Positions 22,218-33,337 of a DNA stretch of 64,000 bases are shown piece by piece (positions within the stretch are counted from its first letter, which is position 1; each line of letters opens with the position of its first letter). This DNA is from Grifola frondosa (lineage: Eukaryota; Basidiomycota; Agaricomycetes; Polyporales; Grifolaceae): NCBI GenBank assembly GCA_001683735.1, contig LUGG01000003.1:310001-374000 (forward strand), read 5' to 3'. Below the pieces are notes generated by a model. The model was not told the origin of the DNA, made no database searches, and saw nothing but the letters and a program-made list of their open reading frames with translations. A program made the translations under genes and the position numbers.

Positions 22218-24148
22218 TCATATCACGACTTTCGACATCTCCGTGACGAGCGGCGTGTGGCCTTCCACCACCGCTTTCGAGACGTCGTCCTGCCTTTTGA
22301 GATCGTCGCCCGAGTCGCTCTCCGAATGATTGTCGAAGTGCACGACATGGCGGTCCTAGGAAATAATTGATATCAGCACTAGAACATGACAGAAATCAGA
22401 AATCAAGCCTCGATCTCACTTCGTCAATGTTTTCCTGCAGACGAAAAAAAGAACCCCATGAGTACGACACAAAGAATGGACGAACGAGCCACCAACCTTC
22501 TCCGACTCCTCCTTGTACTGTGCGATATTCGCCCCGAGCGCTTGCGCGGTCGGGGATAGCTGCGCGAACATCGACAGCCGCTTCATCGCCATCATCGAGA
22601 ACACCGCCTTGCGGACTGGTTACGTGCGGGTCAGCATGCGCAACGAGACCAAAAAAGGAAAGTGAGACGCACAGGTTCTCCGTGCGTCGAACGCCTTCTG
22701 GATGTGCGGCAGCAGGTTGGTCGGGCCGCCGCTCGGACTCTCCGGGTCGGGGACGAAGTGTGGCCGCTCGTCCGCGAGCCACTTGTGCTGCAGCGCCTCC
22801 TCCGCGGTGGGCCGCGACGCTGGGTCGATTGTCAGACACTCGGACACAAAGTCCCGTGCGGTCGAGGAGACGTTCGCCCAGTACTCCTCTGTGAAAGGGC
22901 GCGATGTGAGAGGAGCGGAGGAAGGTGGATGACATCACGCACCAGGCTCGAACTTGTAGTCGCCGGCGATGATCGCCTCCATTTCTTGTTGCTGGGTATC
23001 GCGGTCGAAGGGAGTGTATCCTGCAAGAGTATTAGACACGGCACGGAGAATGTGTCGATACAATCTCACCACAGAGGAGGAAGTAGGTGATGACGCCCAT
23101 GGCCCAGACGTCGACGGGCTTGCCATGTCCAGCTGGTGACCGCGTCGTGAAATGGATAATGTGTCAGAAAGATTACGGCCACGTACTCTTCTTGAAAATC
23201 TCTGGAGCCATGTACTATCGAAACTAAGAATGAGTGGAACGTCAGAATCGCGCCATGCCACAGCTCACCCCCGGGGTACCACAGATCTCCGTCAACGTCT
23301 TGAACTTCTCATCGTCCATCACGCGGCTCAGACCGAAGTCAGCAATCATAATGTCCGCGTCTTCCGCCTTGGTCCGGAAGAGAAGATTTTCAGGCTTGAG
23401 ATCTGCATGATTGTTGTGAAACGATGTACCAAAGGTTGATAGTACATGCGCCATACCTCGATGTACAATGCCACAGTCGTGGATATACTTCACCGCGCCC
23501 ATGATTGTCCGAATAAGAGCGGCTGCGTCGCTGAGCAGCACAACAGTGAAGATGTCAAATCGATAAGACTGGCTATCAGACGCACGCCTCGTAGTAGTTG
23601 CCTTTAGCACATATCCGGTCGAACAGCTCGCCTCCCGTGCACAGATCGAAGCAGAGGTAGAGGTTGTGGGCGGTCTGCGCACGAACAGTAATTTAGCGTA
23701 GACTACCGCACGGCCAGCATCCACGTACCTCAAAATAATCATGCAATGTGACAATGTTCGGATGGCCTTTTGACACCCGCTTCAGCACAGCGATCTCATT
23801 GCGCACCTAGCAAACGAAGGGTCGGAATCAGCTGCGTTCTGACATGCGCGAAAGAGAAGAAGATGCATGGCAAGATTTTGGGAGGCGGTGCAGAAACAAC
23901 AGGGGTCCAGATGAGTAGTGCTCACCATGTACTCCCTCCCCTCCATGAGCTTCTTGTTTATAACCTTGCACGCATAGTACTTGCCCGTCTTGATGTGAAC
24001 AGCTTCCTTGACAATGGCGTATGTTCCACTACCAAGTGTCTTCCCGGTCCGATACTGCAGCGTCCCAAATCAGTTTTCCATTCCGATCGATGAAATCCAT
24101 GGAAATCTATCCGACCTGGCAGGGGACGGTGGCAGGGGTGGAGGGCAT
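22218..24148 (-). CDS. Ca2+/calmodulin-dependent protein kinase-like Ser/Thr kinase
   Basis: A complete, apparently undamaged CAMK-group kinase. ATG at 24148 opens MPSTPATVPCQ, then after a 61-bp intron the kinase domain: glycine loop GSGTYAIVKEAV, lysine in YYACKVINKK, HRDLKPENLLF, DFGLSR, CGTPGYMAPEIF, DVWAMGVITYFLLCGYTPF, ending with LQHKWLADERPHF. The C-terminal extension (QKAFDARRTFRKAVFSMMAM) resembles the autoinhibitory/calmodulin-binding region of fungal CaMKI-type kinases. First exons: 24116-24148, 23926-24054, 23729-23806, 23586-23674, 23457-23530; at least 11 exons in all, with the stop at 22218-22220. Exon lengths keep phase throughout, in contrast to the GC-rich neighbours. It is probably cytosolic and acts in calcium signalling. 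Confidence 0.93.
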
Positions 24149-24298
24149 TATGCTCGAGTACGCACGCTGGCGGTGCAGAGAGAGATAGAAGACGCTTAGT
24201 TACGACGACTGATGGATATAAGATGGATTGCAGCACTAACTTGACACTACGCATTTAATAGAGCAGGACGATTTATTAATAGTCACCGGTCTGTTAGG

Positions 24299-24562
24299 TT
24301 ATTTGCTTACGGTCTCGGTCAATTTCTCCGGTGCTCCCCGTCCGCCAACTGCTGCGCTCTTCCCCTCTCCGGCGTCTTCGGCCGGCGTCCCCTGCCTCAT
24401 GCTCCTCACGGTCTCCCCCGCCTTCGACGACTTCGCTAGCTCCCTGCTCACTTTCGAGTTCCTCTCTGCCTCCAGTCCGTCCTGCTCTGCAATCAATTTT
24501 TGTGCGTCTTCTGGCGGATGCCTCCTGTCGCGGTGTCGTGGCAAGCTCACTTGGGAACCCAT
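24299..24562 (-). CDS. Small hydrophilic hypothetical protein, 87 aa
   Basis: ATG at 24560-24562, stop at 24299. Entirely hydrophilic, rich in Glu, Lys, Ala and Arg, with a helix-prone stretch AQKLIAEQDGLEAERNSKVS and a Gly/Glu-rich tail. No Trp or Cys and no signal peptide. Composition is like a small intrinsically disordered stress-type protein, but no family is recognised. It lies 150 bp upstream of the kinase start on the same strand. Confidence 0.5.
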   Translation of the reverse strand: MGSQVSLPRHRDRRHPPEDAQKLIAEQDGLEAERNSKVSRELAKSSKAGETVRSMRQGTPAEDAGEGKSAAVGGRGAPEKLTETVSK

Positions 24563-25149
24563 GAGAGTGGAATTATGTGAGGGGCTTCTCCAGAAGGCCC
24601 CTTTTATACCTATGACTTAGCTGCGAGGCCTGCCACGCTACTGGTGCGTGCTTCCCTGTTGTGCAATATTTTCCTTTGTGGGTTCGCTCCTGTGTCTGTA
24701 AGCTGCGTGCACTGCCACTTTCGGCACGTCAGGACTTCCAAGCCACTGTGATTGCTCCCGCTGGCGACTCTCGGTTTCCATCCACGCCTGAAGCCTGAAG
24801 CGTGAAGCTTGGCTTGAAGCTTGACTGGTATTCTGCGAACTTTTTGTGCTGATCTTTTCTCAATAGCCTGCGGTTTTGCGCTCATTATGCGTTCCTGAGA
24901 TTCAGCGATCGGCGATGACTGCTGCGGACAGCTAAGGATCATGAAGTCCGTGGCCGAGACGTGCATTTAAATGGTAGTTTAGTTGCTGTTTCTACAGATG
25001 GTTCTTTTATGTTAACAGTACAAGAGCATTGAACTTGCACAATGACTAGTAGCGTAGATGCGATTGGGAGCGAAGAGAAATTGTTTTAGTGAAGGGCTGG
25101 GAAGGCATGCAAAATAAAAGCAAGAAATAAAGATATCGCCCACTTGTAA
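24563..25149. other. Intergenic
   Basis: Contains a short repeated gaagc(c/t)tgaag(c) stretch at about 24788-24820. No supported gene. Confidence 0.6.
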
Positions 25150-25226
25150 GGCGCTACCAGGGCTCGAACCTGGGTTTTGGGAACATCCGTCAGAATCCCA
25201 AGTGATAACCACTACACTATAGCGCC
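25150..25226 (-). tRNA. tRNA-Gln (anticodon CTG), with a very short intron
   Basis: On the minus strand all arms pair: acceptor GGCGCTA/TAGCGCC (7 bp), D-arm GTG/CAC with loop TAGTGGTTAT, anticodon stem TGGGA/TCCCA (5 bp), T-arm CCAGG-TTCGAGC-CCTGG. The anticodon loop is 13 nt (TTCTGACGGATGT) instead of 7. Reading CTG at positions 34-36 gives Gln and leaves six extra bases after position 37, where eukaryotic tRNA introns sit. The GGNNNNATAGTGTAGTGGTTATCAC start matches fungal tRNA-Gln. Internal A and B boxes are present. Confidence 0.88.
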
Positions 25227-25479
25227 GTGAAAACCTGAATTAGTTTTCAAATATCTATACATGAAATGCTTGGATGTTTAACATTAATGGAAGTACTGTC
25301 AAGATTACACAACGACATGAAAAATAACAAACGTAGAATCTGCAGGTAATTATAGTGTTTCACGAGGTGAATCTGGGTCCTCGATTTAGCTCCCAGAACG
25401 TTGTGAGCTCTGCTTCCATTTCAAAACATCGAACTCACGCTATATCAGACGCCATGTCAGAATTAGCGCGAGTTCAGAG

Positions 25480-26342
25480 TCACCAACTCACCTTGTACCG
25501 CTCAAGCACGAGAGCCTTGCGCTCCGCGACGAAGCCCGCGAGCGCCGCCTTATCCGAGCGCAACCTGAGATACTTCGCGGCGACCGTCTCGAACTCGGTC
25601 TTCGAGTACCGCAAATTGGATATAAACCTTTTCGCTGCGATATCGGACCAGGCGTCCTCGAAGTCATCAAACTTGTCGAACACCACTCCGAATATCGGCA
25701 GCAGCTCGAACACCGCATGGTCTATGGACAGGAAAGCGCCCACCATGAGCTGGAACCCGTGGGGATACCTTGCAAACGCGCGCTGTTAGTCGCAACTCAC
25801 ACAGCAGCCTTCAAATTGACACCCACCTGGCTTCCCAGCATTTGCCGCACAGCCTGCATCCATAGCTGTAGCTTACCTCCAGCTGCCCTTCAGCACCGCA
25901 AACCTAAAACCGCACAGGTATGAGCGCTCCCGCCATCGACCCACTCGACCGCACGCACTTACCTCGCAAAACCGCTCGAAGACCAAAAATGCGTAGCGGG
26001 GCTCCGAGATGTCGGGGGCCCGTTCCGGGAGACCTGGGACGTTTCGCAGAGCCGCAGCCCAATATGGCTTGGCATCGGGGGAGAGCGTGACGGCGCGGCA
26101 GCGCTTAGATACACGGGCGCATTGCAGGAGATCGAGGGGCTCTAGCCACCGCAGGATCTGGATAGGAATTTAGAACGGGGACGATGGGTAAGCGTGGGAA
26201 GGAAGTGCGCACTTCGTAGAAGATATCCACAGGGAACCTCTCGAATGGTGCGGGGGTGCTCGTAGGTTGCTGGTGATGTTCGATGGAACAAAGGGTTTGA
26301 GGCGAGAAATCGCTGGTCAATGAAGTGGTGAGAATTGGACAT
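25480..26342 (-). CDS. F-box protein with a Cys-rich motif
   Basis: Probable substrate adaptor of an SCF ubiquitin ligase. The F-box reads FERFPVDIFYEILRWLEPLD and continues LLQCARVSKRCRAV across a clean phase-0 intron. Exons: about 26213-26342, 25963-26157, 25827-25903, 25480-25768. The third exon carries VCGAEGQLEV and YGCRLCGKCWEAR, a CxxCxxC cluster that may bind zinc. The last exon is helical (FEDAWSDIAAKRFISNLRYS) and ends at a TGA just after a perfect gtgagt string, so a further exon may be missing. The only nearby ATG (26342) is in another frame from the F-box, so a single-base error between 26250 and 26342 is likely. Targets are unknown. Confidence 0.75.
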
Positions 26343-27208
26343 CCTTCACGAGAAGGATCTTATATTTGTGTACCTAGCAGATATATCCCTACAAAGTTCT
26401 GGCAACGTCTGTTGCGGTACCCGAAGCCTCGTTTCGTCGGAATCGTTTCGTGATACTCCCATATCGTTGATACTGGCAACCTCATCAGAAAAGGCGCAAA
26501 AAGGAAACATAAATAATTAAATAATCTCACATTCACGAATGGCAGATCGGCGAGGAGGTGGAAGATTAAACAAAGAGAATATTGTGCATCGCGGATTATG
26601 ATTATATAGTGCCTACACGTGTGTGGCCACGGTTTTCACTGAGACGGTGTGGCTCTGGCTGCGTGCCACTCGTGCTAACATGGCAACAAATGCCACAGGC
26701 AGTACGAAAATAGGCAAATCCCGAACATGATACATCGACAGCCACAGAAGCCGCTATCAGGGACTGCGTACTGAAGTTCGAAGCTCGGCTCAGCCGACGC
26801 AGAAAAATATCTTGCAATGGCAGCGCTCCATCTGTTCTCTCGAGGTGAGAGGTTGCGCCAGGTTCTGATAAAAATATTGGTCGGGCCAGCTATTTGGTCA
26901 TGGTAGAAGGTGTGAAAATATTCCTGGGGCCACACGCCAAACCCTAACTTCGGTGATCGGTCCAAAAAGGAAAGTGAGTAAGTTCAATACGCGGCTTGAA
27001 AGAAACCGGATCCTTTCTAGACAGAAACACCAATACTTTACAAACGCGGCTCCATTGCCACAAACATTCCGATAAACTTAGACAATAGGTATCCCGTCCG
27101 TTATCCCGACATTGCACGAGCAAATCATAGCGAATACAGCAGTGCTAGAAACACAACATACACGTCTCCGAACATAATAGCATCTGACATGCACCATGCA
27201 TCGCGAAA
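26343..27208. other. Intergenic
   Basis: A 96-codon minus-strand ORF at 26675-26965 lacks any motif. Nothing else is supported. Confidence 0.55.
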
Positions 27209-30200
27209 TCACCGCCCATACCCCTGCGAATATTGCCCGTACTGCGGCTGGCCGGATGGGGAGGGGGGGATAGTAGGGGTATTGCTGAGTGCTTTGTTGC
27301 TGTTGTTGCTGGGGAAGAGATGGCGGCAGCGGCGGCTGGGAGCCGTATTGTGACTGGTAACTGATGGAAGGCGGGGGCGGCGGGAAGGGGCTGCCCGTAG
27401 GCAGGGATCGGTAGGCGCTAGGGTATGACTGTTGTGAGGGAGGACCGGGGTAGGAAGGCTGACGTTGATGTTGGGAATCAAATGGTGGCTTCGGAGGCTG
27501 CTGTGGCGCTTGCGCATAAGGATACTGCTGCTGCGATTGAGGGCGAGCAGGAGGCGAAGGAGCGGAGTTGGGAGTGGGAGAGAAAGGAGGACTGGTGGCT
27601 CCCCCGAATATTCCGAGTGACGCGTACGGATCGGGAGGTGCGGAAGGGCTGTAAGGAGATTGAGCTGGAGGCTGAGAGGATTTTGCAGATGAGTATTGGG
27701 GAGGGGCTGGAGGGGAGGAAGGGTCGTCCATGGACTCTGGCTGGAAGGAGGCGGGACAGGCTGAGATCCTGGGCCATTGGGTCTTTGCAAGTTCATTGAA
27801 GCGAAGGAGGAATTTAGATTGGAGGATATGGACCCCTGGGATGCTCTGGGAGGCGGGGGAGGGCGAGGTGGTTTCTCCGCCAGGGAGGCAGACGAGATCG
27901 AGAGCCTCTTCTGCGTCTCCACCTGGGCAGCAAGCGTTTCACGCTCAACGGTTCGGTCCGACACGAATGATTTCGCATTACGTCTGAGACCTGTGGTGAG
28001 CTCCGTGAGTTCTGTGTAGAACTGGAGTCCCTTGCTATAGGAGAGAGGTCAGTCAACGACAACGTATCTCCACAGAGGACTGTACTCACGCAAGACCATC
28101 TCGCACTTCCATGTAACCATCTCTGGCACGAGAAAACCGGCGAACGGTATCTTTCTTTCTCTTCTCGCGTTCTTCCCATTTCTTGGCGCCAGGCCCGCGC
28201 CCAGCGAGATCTCGCAACCCTCGCCAAAGCGTCGTCAGCTCCTGAACAGTGAGTTGTTCGTGATGGACGGTGGCGGAGAGACGGTGCTGATAAGGTCTAA
28301 ATTTCTCCAGTTCACCGGCGAACAGCGTGCTCTCCACTCCCGTGTTGCGTCTATTCAGAAGGAGTAAATGTGACACATCGTCTGTCTGAACCTGCGCGAA
28401 AAAAATAAGTTCCACAACTTAAGTCAAGCTGATGGCGAACATACGTACCTTATCCTTCAGATCTTTAAGAACTTCCCCTCTTTCGTGTTGAATCTTGTTC
28501 AACCTACCAAGACGTTCTTCTATCTCGTCCACAAACTGGACAACCTTGGCCCGTTCCTGTTCGGCCGAGGTCTCGCTCGAGATGTCCAGGTCCAATAGAT
28601 TCTCCGCGCCCGCGCCCGCCTTCTCCGTGCTTGCCCTAAAAACCTCCTCCACTTCCGGGGACAGCAGCAATCGTATCTCGCTCTTCACAGAATCCCACAA
28701 GGCAACAACTTGGAGGTCGGACTGAGCCGCCGCCTCCAGCGCAGAGAAGTGCGACTTCAAGTCCTGGCGCAGAGATTTCGTGAGCGAGGCGGACGGTGCC
28801 TGAGTCCACAGGTGCTCGTATTTCACCCGCATGGCTTCACAGTCCCTGCTCTCGATCTCCAGATCCCGGCTCACCACCTCGAGCTCATGCTTGACGGTGG
28901 CCTTCAACTTGTTCACCTCCGCCATAATGATTTCAACGCCCTCCTGCTCCTCCATCACACCGATGTCTTCTTTCCATCTCCTAACCTCCACAGGCACCTC
29001 CTCTTCGCCGCCAACCCCGCCCTCGGCGATTGCTTTGAAACGTACAAGCCCTTCCTTGATGCCCATAGCATCAAGGGCACTCTTTACCTCCACGTCAGCA
29101 TTGTCCGCTTTCTCCACCTCCCCACGCACGAGCTTCGCCTTCTCCTCCGAGTACACACTTGCGCTCTCGTGCACGCTAAGCGGGATTAGGCGGATGAACA
29201 GGTCAGGCCCGATCACTTTCTGCACGTCCGGCGTGGCGTACACCTCCTGGATAGTGATCGGCGTCGCGACTGACGCCTTATCAATCGGTGGTAGCGTCTC
29301 TGGCGCAGGAAGCACGGCATTGTATATCAGGTCATTCTCGCGCTGCGCCTCAGTCTTCTTGTCCGAGCAGACCGCAAGGTGTTGCTTTGTGAGCTCTCCA
29401 AGCGCAGGACCAGCATCTGGCGGTAGGTTGGGCGACATCTGTGTAACGAAAATAGATGCGAACGAGCTCGCCGTGCGGTTCGCCTCCTTGGCTGTGGTCT
29501 CTGCAATAGTAAAGCGGACAAGTGCGTCGCCATGTTTACCGGCCGCATTATCTGCAAGTCCTCGGTAGTATTGTGAGACTGATGTGAAGTACTTTGCTTT
29601 CGCCTGGGAAGACCTCTAAGTCCCAACACAGAAGATATGCGAGAAGACGAACCTGGACTACTGTGACCCAATTACGATCAAAGATCCCCTTGCCCATGAA
29701 CTCCTTCACTTCTTCGCTAAGCGCGGTGTACATGAACGCTGCCTGAGCAGCGATCTTAGACACGAGCGTATTGCCCTTACGCTCGTCAGTACACTTCTCG
29801 AAAAACACTTCCGTTGCCTGCGCGAGGATTACGCCAACTAGGAACTTGATTACCTCGCGGCTAAGATCCGTTGAGGGTGCATGCAGGAAGTTGTCGTTGA
29901 TGTAGGTGAGCATGCCCGCACAAGTACGGAAGTAGTAGAACGCTCGTTTCAGCCCTTCCGGGTCCGACCTATTCTGCGAAGCTGCTATCGCCGAATGGGT
30001 GGCTGCAATCTGGAAGATGATGGATGCCTTCTCGTATGCGACCGACGTCTGCGTGATTTGCTTGTTCGTGAACGCGTCCCGCCATGGAAAGTTAACGCGG
30101 ATTTCAGCAAACCGTAATTCTAGTAGCTCAAGCTGCCCGAAGTATTTGTACAGCAGATCCCGCGCTGCATGTACGCGTCTGAGTAAAGGTAATATACGTG

Positions 30201-30405
30201 TGAGAACATGCGACACACCTGTCATGTCGCTCCCGGCACCCTTAACAGCATCCTGCCTGCATCGCTGCAGATTGGCACACTCAGTAGCATAGTTGTCTGG
30301 ATCCTCGCCGTACGAATGCGAGATGGCGTTTCGGATCGGGCTCGTCCAGTCGACTTCGTCCGTGGTCTTCTTAGGGATAGATATCATCGGCGAGTTGTGC
30401 GCCAT
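27209..30405 (-). CDS. bro1: BRO1/Alix family ESCRT-associated protein
   Basis: A BRO1-domain protein of the multivesicular-body pathway that by family binds Snf7/Vps32 and recruits the deubiquitinase Doa4. ATG 30405 gives MAHNSPMISIPKKTTDEVDW. The BRO1 domain covers about residues 10-400 (ISHSYGEDPDNYATECANLQ, ARDLLYKYFGQLELLELRFA, VNFPWRDAFTNKQITQTSVA, YEKASIIFQIAATHSAIAAS, YFRTCAGMLTYINDNFLHAP, QYYRGLADNAAGKHGDALVR), followed by a coiled-coil V-domain (DLEIESRDCEAMRVKYEHLW) and a long Pro/Gln/Ser-rich tail with PPPPSISYQSQYG. Exons: 30219-30405, 29653-30164, 28449-29603, 28091-28391, 27209-28034 (approximate ends). In the tail the frame leaves near 27735 and returns at a C7 run near 27265, two compensating single-base errors. 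BRO1 and PalA/Rim20 share this layout; BRO1 is preferred for the N-terminus. Confidence 0.9.
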
Positions 30406-30739
30406 GATCGTCTAGAACCAGTAATGTGAAACTGTAGCACTTAGTCTGGTTCAGTCAATCAACTCAAGGATGGGAAGCGGGCTGTTGTTCAGTGTAGAGG
30501 ACGATGTTCCGAATTTCACACCGCTGCGCGGCGCGCGCCCGGTGTGATCTCAAGAAGGGTCACGTGCTGAAGGTACCTTCACACAGTATAGAAGTGAACT
30601 CGTCATTCTGCATTCGTGCAGATCTGTCCATGTGAGGTGCAACGATATTGGTGGTACATATCGCCGACAAACAGTGAATGAATAGTCTGCTCCAATGATG
30701 TACATGGCATAATACAAAGCGATGTCCAATGCGCCCACA
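30406..30739. other. Short intergenic, promoter of BRO1 gene
   Basis: No ORF of note. A GC-rich patch (gctgcgcggcgcgcgcccgg) lies at about 30523-30542. Confidence 0.5.
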
Positions 30740-32005
30740 TTAACCTGTCTTGTTTTTGCTTCTCTTCCCGACTTGCGCCTGGAAACCAGTCTTAATTGTG
30801 GCGACGGACCGACGCGACCCACATGACTCGCAAGACATGAAGAATATACGGTTCTCCTTCGTGAGGAGTGTATCGGGAGACTTGCACGTTTTGCAAGTGA
30901 CGTATTCAACTGAGCATCGGACGGAATCTTCAGTAAGAATACACTGAAACCTTTGAGAATCACGACATACCAATGTATCGACGCAACACATGCTCAATTT
31001 GTTTCTGCTGGAAGCGACCCTTGATGACCAGTCGGCCAGAACCGTCAACGGAACCAGTGGTACCCATTTCAGCGAACATGTACTGAATAACATGCTCTGG
31101 CGGCCTGTGCATCCGTTTGCAGATATCGGACACATTGGCAAAAATGGACTTCTTATTGCCTTCTCGTAGAATTTGAGGAGGCGCGATAGTGTAACGCTTG
31201 CCAGCAGAGTTGAGAAGCGCGGGGTTTGATGCGTGGAGTTGTGCATAGAAGCGGTGGAGAAGCTGGATAAGATTAAAGGGAATGATGAGATGCTGTAGGA
31301 TACGTTTGCGAACTGAACCATACCTCAGGATACGTGTAATCGCGGTCGCTCTTGAGCCATGGCTCATTTCCGGAGTCCAAGCTTACAGCACCCTTCCTCG
31401 AGCGAAGGGATCCTCGCCCAACTCCGCCTCCTCGATTTCAGGAACACCTTCCTCACCACCTTCCTCATCCTCAGCTTCTTTTGCCTTCGACTGATTCAAC
31501 TCCTTTTCAAACGCCTCCATATCAAGTGCAGCCTTTTTCGTTGACTTCTTCTTCTTCTTCTTGAGGTCTGAGAAGTCTAGGTCCTCTGCAGCAGGAGCAA
31601 CTGTAGGTGTAGAAGTCCCCGAGTTGTCCTCCGGCTGAGAAATAACACCACATCAGACTCGCTGAGAAAATATGTTTCTGTTCGCCGGCTACATACCAGA
31701 TCAAGTGGGATTTCCTTCTTCTTCTTCTTCTTCTTCAGATCGCCGAACATGGCCTTGAAATCGTCATCCTCCTTCTCCACAGTTTCTTCAGCATCATTGC
31801 CAATAACTCCATTCTGCTTCATCTGCTCATGCACAGTAGTAGGACCCATATCCACAGCATCGCCATTAGTGGTCAGATTATCAATGACGGCGGGTGCAGG
31901 CGTGGTAGGATCGGCATCAGCTCCCAGCGGGTCCTCAGAGAAAGCGACAGTCTTTTTCTTGCGCTTCTTCAGCGAAGGGTCGAACAAGGGTTCCTCAGAT
32001 GCCAT
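30740..32005 (-). CDS. SUI3: Translation initiation factor eIF2 subunit beta
   Basis: Part of the eIF2 GTPase complex that brings Met-tRNAi to the 40S subunit; the N-terminal lysine blocks contact eIF2B and eIF5. ATG 32005 gives [20 protein letters not shown]. Three lysine runs are present (KKRKKK, KKKKKKK, KKKKKK), then the central domain ([59 protein letters not shown]) and the C-terminal C2-C2 zinc finger (TCKTC at the front, [10 protein letters not shown] at the back), ending [10 protein letters not shown]. Exons: 31697-32005, 31324-31634, 30971-31262, 30740-30909, all in phase, with no frame break. It is divergent from the ATP synthase gamma gene, 163 bp apart, so the two probably share a bidirectional promoter. 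Confidence 0.97.
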
Positions 32006-32168
32006 GATCGTAGTCGTCACAGACGTAGTGGTGTGAGGTTTTGCAGGAGATGTGTGCGCTCACTGTCTAGCACGATGACCAGAGTCACAAGCAGTTTCAA
32101 ACTCCGCTTCAAACTTATCCCGCTCTGTCCCGCTCACTCTGCTCGCTACCTCATCCATCCTAAACGAA

Positions 32169-33337
32169 ATGCTTGCTCGGCGGACCCTCGGTCGTATTGC
32201 TTCCCAGCCGTCAGTGCTGGGGGCAGCTCCTTCCAATGCGCGCAACATGGCTACTCTTCGTGAGATTGAGCTGCGTCTCAAGTCCGTCAGGAATATTGAG
32301 AAGATCACGAAGGTTGGCAGCATTTTCCTTCGTGTCAGTTTGGAGAATAAACATCAGAACTCGCTAGTCCATGAAAATGATTGCGTCCACAAAATTGGCT
32401 AAGGCACAGCGCGCCATGCTGGCTGGAAAGGAGTACGGTGTCGCCAACTCCGGTGAGTATCTCTGATTGCAAAGTCCTATACTTGGTTCAAACGTCTTTG
32501 GTGGATCAGAGGTGTCCCAGCATGCCCCTGCTGAGAATGTGGGAAAGCACAAGCTTTTTATTGTCATTTCCTCCGACAAAGGTCTCTGCGGTGGTATCCA
32601 CTCGTCAGTCTCTAAGGCTACTCGTCGCGCTTTCGTGGACAAGGAGTCTCCTGTGGATGAGGACTCCCCTATTATGGTCATTGGCGACAAGTCCAAGGCG
32701 CAGCTGTCTCGTGCCCTCCCTCACAATCTCCAGCTGTCGTTCAACCAGATTGGCCGTGATATCCCCACGTTCGCGGACGCTGCCGGCGTCGCGGACCTCG
32801 TTCTCAGATCTGGCGTTAAGTATGATAGCATTGTGATCGTCTACAACAAGTTTGTTTCCGCGATCTCTTATGAGCCTGCTACGGTTGAGATCGAGACGGC
32901 GGACCTCTTGAAGGAGTCGCGTAAGTGTTGTATGCACGATGTTAATTGCCTCACCCATGACGCCATGAATTTGCAGCCGGTTTCCGTGCGTATGAGATGG
33001 AGGATGACGTGACAAAGGATCTCTTCGAGTTCTCGTTCGCCAACGCCATCTATGCTGCTCTTGTGGAGGGTCATGCTTGCGAGCAGAGTGCTCGGTGAGC
33101 ACCTTTCAAACCATTGATTATTATGGCGGAATCCAATTGGTCTGCAGCCGCAACGCAATGGACAATGCATCCAAGAACGCGTCGGACATGATCAACAGAT
33201 TGCAGATGCAGTACAACCGTGGTCGCCAAGCCGCAATTACCAACGAGCTGGTCGACATTATCACTGGTGAGTTGCATCATGAATATTTTGGCCGGGTTTT
33301 GAAACTCCAATTTCTCAAAGGTGCGAGTGCTCTGTGA
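32169..33337 (+). CDS. ATP3: Mitochondrial F1-ATP synthase subunit gamma
   Basis: The rotor stalk of F1. ATG 32169 starts a mitochondrial presequence ([20 protein letters not shown]), then [37 protein letters not shown], the conserved [40 protein letters not shown], and the C-terminal [20 protein letters not shown] with [20 protein letters not shown]. Exons: 32169-32312, 32368-32452, 32510-32920, 32977-33094, 33148-33266, 33321-33337. The last exon supplies only GASAL and the stop, as is usual for this family. No indel is needed. It lies divergently from the eIF2-beta gene. Confidence 0.97.

Noticed and set aside
26675..26965. 96-codon minus-strand ORF
   Set aside because: No motif, ends in a hydrophobic/Cys run of random look, and has no promoter or intron signals.
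28831..29568. Plus-strand ORF of 245 codons opposite BRO1
   Set aside because: Antisense of the BRO1 V-domain; Ser/Thr-rich shadow.
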